A stretch of DNA of 7,470 bases. It comes from Chloroflexia bacterium (lineage in GTDB: Bacteria > Chloroflexota > Chloroflexia > Thermobaculales > Thermobaculaceae). The DNA is taken from positions 1 to 7,470 of the forward strand of contig JACDAU010000503.1 of assembly GCA_013695265.1 (NCBI GenBank). The letters run 5' to 3'. Position 1 is the first letter of the stretch; every line of letters begins with the position of its first letter. Of this stretch, positions 1 to 6,962 are shown in pieces. Under the pieces are notes generated by a model, which was not told the origin of the DNA, did no database searches, and was given only the letters and a program-made list of their open reading frames with translations. A program made the translations under genes and the position numbers.

Positions 1-26
1 GGGGCGTTCAATTGAACATCCCTACG
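1..26. repeat. Palindromic intergenic element, cut by the left window edge
   Basis: GTTCAATTGAAC at 6-17 is a perfect 12-base palindrome. Pairing continues outward: 4 with 19 is a G-T wobble, 1-3 pair with 20-22, and only the 5/18 pair fails. The right arm then reads TACG, whose partner would lie just outside the window. The whole element would therefore resemble a CGTAGGGGCG...CCCTACG hairpin. From memory, intergenic palindromes starting GTAGGGGCG are common in Chloroflexota genomes, but copy number cannot be tested here. It could also be a bidirectional terminator. Confidence 0.45.
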
Positions 27-75
27 GAGCTACCCCTGCATATGACCGCCACCATCACGGAGGGTTGGTATTAGT

Positions 76-101
76 GAAAGCCCGTGTCGCAGCGGGCGTT
101 C
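76..101 (-). terminator. Weak terminator-like hairpin downstream of the GH3 gene
   Basis: GCCCG (80-84) pairs with CGGGC (93-97) around an 8-base loop. Read on the minus strand, the stem is followed by a short T run (TTTC). It lies about 30 bases beyond the stop codon of the minus-strand GH3 gene, the right place for its terminator. The stem is only 5 bp and the T tract is short, so this may be incidental. Nothing else in 27-127 looks coding. Confidence 0.35.
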
Positions 102-127
102 ATGGGTGCGGGTAGGATCCTGCCAGC

Positions 128-1969
128 TCACGGACTCCCGTCATCTCCGTAAACCAGGCCGTGGCCGAACGGAAACAACGGGTGCTCCGAGTCGTATGGC
201 ACGTCCTCTTTCTGCCGCCGCACTGCGTCCATCGAGGACGGCAGCTCGAACGGGAGCATTCCGGTCGGCGAGAACCGCCCGAACACCACGTCGAGCAGTG
301 CGGCGTCGCTAGCGCCGAAGTTTGCCAGCAGTGCCGCGCTCGCACGGGCGATCTCGGGTATGACTGCGGGGCGGTCCAGGTAGATGTCTACAACCGTCGG
401 CGCCGATGTCAGTATGCTCACGATGCGCGCCTTCTCCTCCTCGCCGAAGCTCAGATCGCCTGCGTGGAAGAATGTTTCCAGGGGCTCCCGATCCCTCGGT
501 TCGAACGGCGTCCGGAGCCGCAGAATCGCCACATCGGCATCCTTCACGTTCGCCACAACCTCGCCGTATTCGGCGGCGACGTCCGGAGCGACGTTCTCTA
601 TGTAGAGTTTCGGTCTGCCCCGCAGCGGCAGGATGGTTCCATTCGAGACCTCGCCGTTCTTCAGCACGACGATGGATCTGCGCTGGGCGGTCTCCCCGGC
701 TGCGCGGAACTCCGGGCTGCCGACAACGCTCTCCGCCATATCCGGGTCCACGTACGGATCGTCGAACAGGCCCAGCCGGAACTTATCCCGCAGCAACCGC
801 CGTACGGACTCGTCGAGTCTTTCCTCGGAGATCACGCCGGCCCCGGCCAGACCGACAACGACCTCGGGGCAGGACTCGCCGCCGAACTGGTCTACGCCGG
901 CGTTCAGCGCCTTCGCGACGCGCTCGTCGACGCTCAGGTGCTCCACGCCCCACGCCCGCGCAATCATCAGCGCGCCGCCTAGATCCCGGTCCGTGAGCAG
1001 CCCCCAGTCGGTGCAGATCACGCCGTCGAACCCGTATCGCTCGCGCAGGAGGCCGGTGACCACCTCTTTGTGAAAGCCGAAGCCAACCTCCTCGAGCGCC
1101 GTCCCCACCGGCATGCCATAGTACGGCATGATCTGCGCGGTGCCAGCCGCGAACGCCGCTTCGAACGGGATCAGGTGATATTCGAAGTTGTCGCCAGGGT
1201 ACACCTGTTCCCTGCCGTAGGCGAAATGCGCGTCCTCGCCGTCCTTTTGCGGCCCGCCGCCGGGGAAATGCTTCGTCATGCACGCCACGCTGTCCGGGCC
1301 GAGTGCCTCGCCCTGGAAGCCGCGGATGTACGCGGCGGTCATTTGCGAGGCGAGGTCGGCGTCCTCCCCGAACGTGCCGTTGGTCCTGGCCCATCGTGGT
1401 TCGGTTGCCAGGTCGGCTGTTGGGTGGAGCGCGACGCGGATCCCGACGGCCACGTACTCCCGCCGGGCAATGTCGCCAAACTCCTGAACGAGTGCGGGGT
1501 CACCGATGGCGGCCAGGCCGGGAGGCTCGGGCCAGCGGGAGAACGCCGGCATTGCCAGGTTCGCCGCAGGGTTATCCGAGAACCCGTGGAGCGGGTCGGA
1601 GGAGAAAGTGACCGGGATGCCCAACCGGGTGTCCTCGGCCAACGCCTGAACCTTGTTGTGCCACTGCGCCGCGAGGCGTGGCTCCGGGATGGGCGGGAAG
1701 TTGAAGTGGTTTATCCGTTGGGTCGTCACCATCGCGCCCGTCGGCATCGGACCCAGATCAGCGTTCACGAAGGCTGCGCTGTCTTCAATCCGGAACGCCA
1801 CGTAGGTGTGGAACAGCAGCCCCGCCTTTTCCGCCAGTGTCATCCGGGCGACCAGATCCTCGACGCGCTCGTCCACAGGGCGGCGCGGGTCTTCATACGG
1901 GTCGAGCACTCCGTTTTTGTTCAGGTCGCGGTAGGCCATACCAAATTTTGTGCGGGTTGTTGACTGCAT
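128..1969 (-). CDS. Glycoside hydrolase family 3, beta-glucosidase/beta-xylosidase-like
   Basis: Predicted retaining exo-glycosidase of 613 residues that removes terminal beta-linked glucose or xylose from oligosaccharides; the exact sugar cannot be read from the sequence. The start is the ATG at 1967-1969, with GGGGAGG (complement of 1976-1982) six bases upstream; an in-frame TTG five codons earlier overlaps that site and is less likely. The TIM-barrel domain covers roughly residues 35-395, with DPLHG (125-129), KHFPGGG (233-239) and ICTDWG (318-323). In GH3 the Asp of the last motif, here D321, is the nucleophile. The alpha/beta sandwich C-terminal domain covers about 425-605 and ends in PFGHGL. 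No signal peptide and no fibronectin III domain are visible, so the enzyme is probably cytoplasmic. Residues 15-26 form an EF-hand-like loop. It is divergent from the MFS permease, which may supply its substrate. Confidence 0.93.
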   Translation of the reverse strand: MQSTTRTKFGMAYRDLNKNGVLDPYEDPRRPVDERVEDLVARMTLAEKAGLLFHTYVAFRIEDSAAFVNADLGPMPTGAMVTTQRINHFNFPPIPEPRLAAQWHNKVQALAEDTRLGIPVTFSSDPLHGFSDNPAANLAMPAFSRWPEPPGLAAIGDPALVQEFGDIARREYVAVGIRVALHPTADLATEPRWARTNGTFGEDADLASQMTAAYIRGFQGEALGPDSVACMTKHFPGGGPQKDGEDAHFAYGREQVYPGDNFEYHLIPFEAAFAAGTAQIMPYYGMPVGTALEEVGFGFHKEVVTGLLRERYGFDGVICTDWGLLTDRDLGGALMIARAWGVEHLSVDERVAKALNAGVDQFGGESCPEVVVGLAGAGVISEERLDESVRRLLRDKFRLGLFDDPYVDPDMAESVVGSPEFRAAGETAQRRSIVVLKNGEVSNGTILPLRGRPKLYIENVAPDVAAEYGEVVANVKDADVAILRLRTPFEPRDREPLETFFHAGDLSFGEEEKARIVSILTSAPTVVDIYLDRPAVIPEIARASAALLANFGASDAALLDVVFGRFSPTGMLPFELPSSMDAVRRQKEDVPYDSEHPLFPFGHGLVYGDDGSP

Positions 1970-2109
1970 CGTCGTCCTCCCCAACCATTTCGTGGATACT
2001 CGTGGCGGTCGCTCGCGCCGCGAGTGTGCAGTTTAGCTGATCGCTCGTCCAGCCGTCCCGCAATCCGCTAGACTGGACGGATGCGGAAGTCCCACGGAGG
2101 ATACGTTTT
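1970..2109. promoter_or_regulatory. Divergent promoter region with inverted repeats
   Basis: This 140-base gap must hold the promoters of both the GH3 gene (minus) and the MFS gene (plus). It contains CGTCCAG (2046-2052) facing CTGGACG (2073-2079), and an overlapping ATCCG (2063-2067) with CGGAT (2078-2082) separated by ten bases. Either could be an operator shared by the two genes. TAAACT (complement of 2030-2035) could serve as a -10 for the GH3 gene, but no convincing -35 accompanies it. GGAGG at 2096-2100, nine bases before the ATG, is the ribosome binding site of the permease. Confidence 0.35.
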
Positions 2110-3327
2110 ATGACGCAGGCGTCCACAACTGATCTGCAGGCTGCACCAGAAGTGGAGCTTCCGGGCAGGCCGGACCTGTGGATACGCGGGACGTACTGGT
2201 GGGCGTTTGGCGCGATCGGCACGCTGACGCCGTTCATCGCGCCGTACTACAACGAGCTCGGGTTCAGCGGAACGCAGATCGGGATACTCGTGGCGCTACC
2301 GGCGATGGGTGTGGCGTTCTTCGCGCCGATCTGGGGCGCGATCGCGGACTCTCGCGCCAACCACCGCTTCGTGCTCCGTGCGGCGCTCTTGATCCCTGCG
2401 ATGCTCGCGCTGGTACTCACCCAGTTGCAGGGCTTCTGGCCGATCTTCCTGGTAGTCGGAATCCTGGCGCTGCTGTATGCCCCTACGGCGCCGCTCATCG
2501 ACAGCTATGGACTGATGATCAGTGAGCGGCGCAAGAAGTCGTATGGCAGCCTGCGCGTGTGGGGCTCGCTGGGGTTCACGGCGGCGGTGTTCGTTGTCGG
2601 GGAGCTGATGGGCGCGGACGTGACGACACTGTTCCTGCTGGCGTACTCGGCGTGCCTGCTGCTCGCGTGCGCGTCCACATTCCGACTGCCTCGCCTCAGT
2701 GAGCGCTCGGCGGGGCCACTCTGGGGAGGACTCGGCGCGGTGACCAGGAACAAACCGCTCGTCGCCCTGCTGCTCACGACGTTTCTTATATCGAGCAGCG
2801 CGAGCGCGATGTATGCGTTTCTCAGTATCCATCTGCGCGAGCTGGGCGGCAGCGCGGAGCTGATTGGCCGCGCGTTCGCGCTCAACGCGGCGAGCGAGCT
2901 GCCCGTGGTCGCGTTCGGCGCGTGGTTCCTGTCGCGGCTGGGTAGCACCAGGCTGCTGGGTCTGGCGATAGTGGTCTACATAATCCGCTTCGTCGCGTAC
3001 GCGCTCATTCCCGATCCGGAGTGGGTGTTGCCGGTGCAGCTCCTGCACGGACTCTCGTATGGCGCGTTTCTGATGGCCTCGGTCACGCTCGTTCACGGCC
3101 TGGCGGGGCGGGAGCTTGCCGCGACCGCACAGGGACTCCTCACCTCAATGTCCTTCGGCTTCGGCAGTATCAGCGGCTCGCTTGTCGGCGGCGCACTGCT
3201 CGACCGGGTCGGCACGGTGGGCATCTTCTGGACTGCGGCAGGGGTGTTAACTCTGACGCTTGGCGTGTACGTCGTGACGGTGCAGCGGTTTCACCTCGGG
3301 GACGTTCGCACTACCGGCGCCGGGTAA
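2110..3327 (+). CDS. MFS transporter, MFS_1_like (HcaT/LacY-related) type
   Basis: Inner-membrane permease of 405 residues, the usual size for a 12-helix major facilitator. The start is ATG 2110 with GGAGG nine bases upstream. About 20 polar residues precede helix 1 (around 28-46). The loop between helices 2 and 3 carries a degenerate motif A, GAIADSRANHR (76-86). YGSLRVWGSLGF (145-156) and LLHGLSYGAF (311-320) are characteristic of the MFS_1_like group, which includes the phenylpropionate permease HcaT and resembles the lactose/nucleoside proton symporters. The polar stretch around 190-215 is the central cytoplasmic loop between the two six-helix halves. The substrate cannot be told from the sequence. 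Divergent placement next to a cytoplasmic GH3 glycosidase suggests a disaccharide or glycoside, by inference. It converges on the channel gene with 15 bases between stop codons and no strong terminator; GCGC-GGCT-GCGC (3332-3343) is only a small hairpin. Confidence 0.88.
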   Translation: MTQASTTDLQAAPEVELPGRPDLWIRGTYWWAFGAIGTLTPFIAPYYNELGFSGTQIGILVALPAMGVAFFAPIWGAIADSRANHRFVLRAALLIPAMLALVLTQLQGFWPIFLVVGILALLYAPTAPLIDSYGLMISERRKKSYGSLRVWGSLGFTAAVFVVGELMGADVTTLFLLAYSACLLLACASTFRLPRLSERSAGPLWGGLGAVTRNKPLVALLLTTFLISSSASAMYAFLSIHLRELGGSAELIGRAFALNAASELPVVAFGAWFLSRLGSTRLLGLAIVVYIIRFVAYALIPDPEWVLPVQLLHGLSYGAFLMASVTLVHGLAGRELAATAQGLLTSMSFGFGSISGSLVGGALLDRVGTVGIFWTAAGVLTLTLGVYVVTVQRFHLGDVRTTGAG

Positions 3328-3342
3328 CCACGCGCGGCTGCG

Positions 3343-5067
3343 CTAACTTCGTCCTCGCGGTGCGGCGGCCTCGGCATCGTCGAGCATGCGGGCGAGGCCG
3401 GGGCGCGTGGCGACTACGACCAGTTCGTCTCCCACGGCGAGCACTGTTTCGCGGGGAGGTCTCCAGGTGCGCTGCTCGCCCCGCATCAGAAGCACCACGC
3501 GTCCTTCCGGTCCTCCCTCCAGCGTGCTGATCGCCGCGCCTGCCAGGGGGGAGTCCTGTTCGATGTCGAGTTGCGCGAAGACGAGCACGCCCGAGCCGAC
3601 GGAGGTCGTCGCGAGCACCCGCTCTCCGATGGCCGCGATCGCGAAGGTGGGCGCGGCAAGGGCGGCAACGCTGCGGCAGGTATGGATGTCGAACGCGCGT
3701 TCCACCCGCGCCGCGAGGTCGGGATCGAAGATGCGGACCACGACGCGCAGGTCCGGGTTCAGGGCCTGGGCATTGAGCGCGGTCTCCAGGTTCGCGACAT
3801 CGTCGTCGGTCGCGGCGACCACACAGCGAGCCTTCTCGATGTTCAACGCAGCGAGCGTCTCGGTTAGCTTCGCGTCGCCGATAAGCGTCGGCACGCCGAG
3901 GCTGCGCACCGGCGGCAGGAAGTTGCTGTCTTCATCCAGCTCGACCGCGACGACGGGAACGCCCGCCCGCACGATCTCCTCGATCACCCGATACCCCACG
4001 CTGCCGACGCCACAGACCACGATGTGCCCGCTCATCTGGGAGTCGATTACCGAGCCGATCCTCCCGACCCGCGCGCTTACAATCGCATCGGTGACAAATA
4101 CATAGAAGGTGGTGAGGACCGCAGCGCCGACGAGCATGAGTCCCGCTCCGTACAGCTTCAGGGCAGCAGGAGCGTCACGCAGATTGATATCGCCGAAGCC
4201 CGTGGTCGAGATCACCGTGACCGTGAAGTAGATCGAGTTCACCAGACCCAGGTCGGTGAAGACGTAGAAGATGAGGACGCTGATCGCGGCGATCGCCAGA
4301 AGGAGCATCAGGAGCCATCGCAGGCGAACGTCGGCGCGGAGGAGGCTCCAGAGCGAGCCAGCCACCCCTGCCGCGCCGAGTCGCCGCGTCCGCGCGATCC
4401 CGTTGTTCGTCTCTGCCAGGCGTCGACGCTGTTCTGCCTCTGGCCGCTGCGAGAGATCGCCGTCCACGAGGCAGAGCAAATCTTCGCCCTCCTCCGGAAA
4501 GAGGGTCGTTGTGCCATCCGGGTCGACGCGCGCGAGGGGGAGAATGACGTGCGGCTCGCGCGCGCTCCCCTCGTGTACGGTGAGCACCCGCCCGGCGACC
4601 TCGACCCGCTGATCCCAGTCGTGATGCAGCGCGGCGGAGACGAATGCGGGCGCGGCGATCGCGGAGGAGCTGAGCACGTGACAGTCCGCGAAGAGGTCTT
4701 CCAGGCGCCGACCCAGGTCCTGGTTAAACATACGGACGACGATTCGCACGGCGGGGTTCAGTTCCTGTGCGGCGAGCGCGGCGTGGAGGTTCCCCACATC
4801 CTCGGTCTCCACGATGACCAGCGCGAGTGCCCCGTGGATACCCGCCTGACGGAGCACGCGCTCGTCCGTATAGGAGCCACGAACGACCGCAGCGCCCATA
4901 GCCCGCGCGGCGGTCACGAACGACTCGTCGGCCCGGTCGGCGACGACTATTGTGTCTTCACCGAGCCGACGCAACTCCTCCAGGGTATTCAAGCCAAGCT
5001 CATCGAGCCCGCACACGATAACGTGTCCCTGGGTCGTCTCCATCCCTGTCGCAGACTGCTCTCGCAT
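3343..5067 (-). CDS. K+ channel-like protein, RCK/TrkA-N - two-helix pore - RCK/TrkA-N/C
   Basis: Predicted ligand-gated potassium channel subunit of 574 residues. ATG 5065-5067 is chosen because GGAGG (complement of 5074-5078) lies six bases upstream and the first Rossmann strand begins soon after; the in-frame extension to 5241 has no family-like sequence. In order: RCK1 (about 15-137), beta-rich linker, helix 1 (249-269), pore loop with filter STTGFGD (287-293), helix 2 (305-329), RCK2 (about 347-470), TrkA-C-like domain (about 493-560). The filter matches the K+ channel signature TVGYGD with T and F substitutions. RCK2 has an intact GxGxxG (353-358, GVGSVG) and acidic E376, as expected for nucleotide binding. 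In RCK1 the second glycine is Asp (GLDELG, 20-25). Residues 93-126 and 426-459 are clearly duplicated (N-L-x-x-A-L-x-A-Q-x-L-N-P). In RCK families nucleotides or ions control gating; the ligand here is unknown. Confidence 0.88.
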   Translation of the reverse strand: MREQSATGMETTQGHVIVCGLDELGLNTLEELRRLGEDTIVVADRADESFVTAARAMGAAVVRGSYTDERVLRQAGIHGALALVIVETEDVGNLHAALAAQELNPAVRIVVRMFNQDLGRRLEDLFADCHVLSSSAIAAPAFVSAALHHDWDQRVEVAGRVLTVHEGSAREPHVILPLARVDPDGTTTLFPEEGEDLLCLVDGDLSQRPEAEQRRRLAETNNGIARTRRLGAAGVAGSLWSLLRADVRLRWLLMLLLAIAAISVLIFYVFTDLGLVNSIYFTVTVISTTGFGDINLRDAPAALKLYGAGLMLVGAAVLTTFYVFVTDAIVSARVGRIGSVIDSQMSGHIVVCGVGSVGYRVIEEIVRAGVPVVAVELDEDSNFLPPVRSLGVPTLIGDAKLTETLAALNIEKARCVVAATDDDVANLETALNAQALNPDLRVVVRIFDPDLAARVERAFDIHTCRSVAALAAPTFAIAAIGERVLATTSVGSGVLVFAQLDIEQDSPLAGAAISTLEGGPEGRVVLLMRGEQRTWRPPRETVLAVGDELVVVATRPGLARMLDDAEAAAPRGRS

Positions 5068-5276
5068 GTATCGCCTCCGACCCCCGGTATAGCGCTCACG
5101 GTGGTATGCGTTGATCCCCGTCGTGCCGACGTTCAGTGGTTGTGTTGTATGGACGGCCGGTGGATGGACAGGTCGCCCAGTCAAACGCCGCTTCGTTTTG
5201 CCCGCACGGAGGTCGACTCTGCTATTCGCCGCTCCGGGCATATTCTACCGCCTTTGCGGCGTGCGCTCGCGAAGAG
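5068..5276. other. Intergenic region between divergent channel and TetR genes
   Basis: This stretch separates the channel gene (minus) from the TetR promoter (plus). Open frames cross it on both strands, but none has a good start signal or family-like sequence. The minus-strand frame is only the upstream extension of the channel gene. CCGC-CTTT-GCGG near 5249-5260 is a small hairpin. A promoter for the channel gene should be here, but I see no convincing -35/-10 pair on that strand. Confidence 0.5.
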
Positions 5277-5305
5277 TTGATTTCCCGTGCAGGTAAAACT
5301 ATTAT
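5277..5305 (+). promoter_or_regulatory. Sigma-70-type promoter of the TetR-hydrolase operon
   Basis: TTGATT (5277-5282) as -35 and TATTAT (5300-5305) as -10 are separated by exactly 17 bases. They match the TTGACA/TATAAT consensus at 4 of 6 and 5 of 6 positions. Transcription would begin near 5312, giving a leader of about 23 bases before the GTG start at 5335. This AT-rich block stands out from its GC-rich surroundings. Confidence 0.72.
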
Positions 5306-5324
5306 TGAATGGTCGTTCATTCAA
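5305..5324. promoter_or_regulatory. Palindromic operator, probably bound by the adjacent TetR protein
   Basis: TTGAATG (5305-5311) and CATTCAA (5318-5324) form a perfect 7-base inverted repeat around a 6-base centre. It covers the end of the -10 and the expected start site, so a bound repressor dimer would block initiation. It ends at the Shine-Dalgarno of the regulator. The outer half-sites resemble the Bacillus FadR (YsiA) box as I recall it, TGAATGAMTANTCATTCA. That similarity concerns the site only and does not prove a fatty-acid ligand. Confidence 0.72.
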
Positions 5325-5334
5325 AGAGGTGGCA

Positions 5335-5925
5335 GTGTCCCCACGCACGGAGCAGCAGCAGCAATCGGCGCGCGAGGAGAGTCGACAGCGGATCCTCGCG
5401 AGCGCGCTGGCGCTGTTCTCTCGCCTCGGCTACGAGCGGACCTCGGTGCGGATGATCGCGGGGGAGGCGGGCATCTCCCAGGGGCTGCTGTACAACTACT
5501 TTGCGGGCAAAGATGACGTGCTCAAGGCGCTCTTCGAGCGCTCGATGCACGATGTGCTTCGGTCGTTCGAGGCGCTGCACGGCTCGGACCCGCCCGCTGA
5601 GCGACTTCGGCGCTACATCCGCGCGTGCTTCGCAATCGTGGAGGAGAACCTCGAGTTCTGGCGGCTCGCGTACGGCGTGCGGGCGCAACCGGCCGTGCTG
5701 GCTGGGCTGGGCGCGGACCTCCCGGCGTGGGAACGCACGATCCTGGACACCCTGGAGGAGCCGTTTCGCACGCTCGGCCTGCCCCACCCGCAGACCGAGG
5801 CACGGATACTCTTCGCACTTATCGACGGACTTTCCCAGCAGTACGCCCGCGACCCCGAGCACTTCCCGCTGCGGGAGGTGGCTGACGCGGTTGTGGCGCG
5901 ATACCGGGAAACGCCGCCGCCCTGA
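5335..5925 (+). CDS. TetR-family transcriptional regulator
   Basis: DNA-binding repressor of 196 residues, typical for the family. The start is GTG 5335, with AGAGG (5325-5329) five bases upstream. An in-frame GTG at 5287 is excluded because it lies between the -35 and -10 elements, upstream of the predicted transcription start. The N-terminal TetR domain runs from about residue 17 to 67; the helix-turn-helix is at 37-56, ending with the family's LLYNYF sequence, followed by GKDDVLKALF. The C-terminal helical domain (about 70-190) is divergent, as in all TetR proteins, and does not identify the ligand. A short glutamine run (7-10) precedes the DNA-binding domain. The promoter carries a palindrome over the start site, so the protein probably represses itself and the downstream hydrolase gene 43 bases away. 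It might also act on the divergent channel gene, though the operator is far from that start. Confidence 0.92.
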   Translation: MSPRTEQQQQSAREESRQRILASALALFSRLGYERTSVRMIAGEAGISQGLLYNYFAGKDDVLKALFERSMHDVLRSFEALHGSDPPAERLRRYIRACFAIVEENLEFWRLAYGVRAQPAVLAGLGADLPAWERTILDTLEEPFRTLGLPHPQTEARILFALIDGLSQQYARDPEHFPLREVADAVVARYRETPPP

Positions 5926-5968
5926 TGGGCAACCAGCGACCGAACCACGAGGAAAAGGGGGAGACACG

Positions 5969-6856
5969 ATGGAGGACACACACTGGGTCGACCGGGCGGA
6001 GTACCCGTTCGCGCCGCATTGGCTGGACACCGAGGGTGGCCGCATGCACTACGTCGACGAGGGCAGCGGGCCGCCGGTCGTGCTGGTCCACGGCACGCCG
6101 ACATGGTCGTTCCTGTATCGTCGGCTCATCCGGGATCTCTCGGGCAGCTACCGCTGCATCGCGCCAGACCTGCCCGGCTTCGGACTCTCCGAGAAGCCAG
6201 ACGGGTACGGCTACCGCCCAGCGGACCAGGCACGCGCTCTCAGTCAGCTCATCGAGCACCTGGGGCTTCGGGACATCGCCCTCGTGGTCCACGACTTCGG
6301 CGGTCCGATCGGGCTATCGTATGCGGTCGAGCATCCCGAGAACGTTCGCGCACTCGTGCTCTTCAACACGTGGATGTGGTCGCTCAAGGGGGATCGTCAG
6401 TACGAGCTGGGGAGCAAGCTCCTGGGTGGTCCGGTCGGGCGGCTGCTGTACACTCGCCTGAACTTTTCCCCGAGGGTGATACTCCGATCAGCGTGGGCCG
6501 AGAAGGCGACGCTCACGAAGCAGGTCCACGCCCAGTACCTCGGCCCCTTCCCCACTCCGAGGGATCGGCGGTCGACGGCAGTGTACGCCCGCGAACTTAT
6601 CGGCTCCAGCGACTGGTACGCGGGGCTCTGGAACCAGCGCGACCGCACCGCGCAGCAGCCCGCGCTGATTTTGTGGGGCGAGAAGGACAGCGCGTTCGGC
6701 AAGCAGCTCCCGCGCTGGCGCGAGCTGTTCCCTCACGCCGAGGTCCACACCTTCCCGAATGTCGGCCACTTCGTGCCGGAGGAGGCAGAAGGAGTGGAGG
6801 ATCTGGTCTCGGGGTTCCTCGCACGCGTTTCCTCGCAGCCGGAAGCCGAGGGTTGA
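5969..6856 (+). CDS. Alpha/beta hydrolase, haloalkane dehalogenase superfamily, atypical halide site
   Basis: Soluble alpha/beta-fold hydrolase of 295 residues, the normal size for haloalkane dehalogenases. The start is ATG 5969 with a GGGGGAG-type site just upstream. HGTPTWSFLYR (41-51) holds the oxyanion region. The nucleophile elbow is HDFGG, with nucleophile D109. WGEKD (236-240) supplies the acid D240, and NVGHF supplies the base H267. An Asp nucleophile fits dehalogenases and epoxide hydrolases rather than Ser esterases. Dehalogenases normally have Asn (or Glu elsewhere in DhlA-type enzymes) after the HG motif and Trp directly after the nucleophile. Here these are T43 and F110, so true dehalogenase activity is doubtful. 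A cap domain spans about 135-225. It follows the TetR gene with a 43-base gap and no visible promoter, so the two are probably co-transcribed. The superfamily assignment is firm; the substrate is not. Confidence 0.9.
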   Translation: MEDTHWVDRAEYPFAPHWLDTEGGRMHYVDEGSGPPVVLVHGTPTWSFLYRRLIRDLSGSYRCIAPDLPGFGLSEKPDGYGYRPADQARALSQLIEHLGLRDIALVVHDFGGPIGLSYAVEHPENVRALVLFNTWMWSLKGDRQYELGSKLLGGPVGRLLYTRLNFSPRVILRSAWAEKATLTKQVHAQYLGPFPTPRDRRSTAVYARELIGSSDWYAGLWNQRDRTAQQPALILWGEKDSAFGKQLPRWRELFPHAEVHTFPNVGHFVPEEAEGVEDLVSGFLARVSSQPEAEG

Positions 6857-6866
6857 GGAGCTGCCG

Positions 6867-6962
6867 ATGCTATCAAAGACCCACGGCGCGTGCCCCTGTC
6901 CAACCGGTCCTGACCCATCAGCCCAGATACGGAATCATGAGTTCGAGATCGAACAGGCGTGA
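6867..6962 (+). CDS. Possible 31-residue small ORF after the hydrolase, doubtful
   Basis: An ATG at 6867 is preceded by GAGGAG (6855-6860), six bases away and overlapping the hydrolase stop codon. This is a good ribosome binding arrangement for a third operon gene. The product would have 31 residues with two closely spaced cysteines (ACPCP) and resembles nothing I recognise. It runs into the region that reads as a gene remnant on the other strand. It may be the stub of a lost gene or simply chance. Confidence 0.2.
   Translation: MLSKTHGACPCPTGPDPSAQIRNHEFEIEQA

Noticed and set aside
6..17. LexA/SOS box
   Set aside because: The order is GTTC-N4-GAAC, the inverse of the Gram-positive GAAC-N4-GTTC box, and no gene start is nearby.
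2..114. Open plus-strand frame at the left edge, possibly the end of an upstream gene
   Set aside because: It passes through the palindrome and the hairpin, shows no protein-like pattern and is short enough to arise by chance.
1070..1963. 297-codon plus-strand open frame antisense to the GH3 gene
   Set aside because: It is rich in Arg/His/Gly with no recognisable domain. The minus strand encodes a full GH3 protein with all motifs, so this is a GC-rich codon-bias shadow.
1970..1984. TTG start five codons upstream for the GH3 gene
   Set aside because: That extension overlaps the GGGGAGG ribosome binding site of the downstream ATG, which is ideally spaced.
5068..5241. 58-residue N-terminal extension of the channel protein
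   Set aside because: The extension has no family-like sequence, while ATG 5065-5067 has a strong ribosome binding site six bases upstream.
4024..5280. 418-codon plus-strand open frame antisense to the channel gene
   Set aside because: The composition is charged and low in hydrophobic structure, and no family resemblance is seen. The opposite strand holds a clear RCK-pore-RCK protein.
5287..5334. GTG 5287 as start of the TetR gene
   Set aside because: It lies between the -35 and -10 elements, upstream of the predicted transcription start, and the extension would span the operator.
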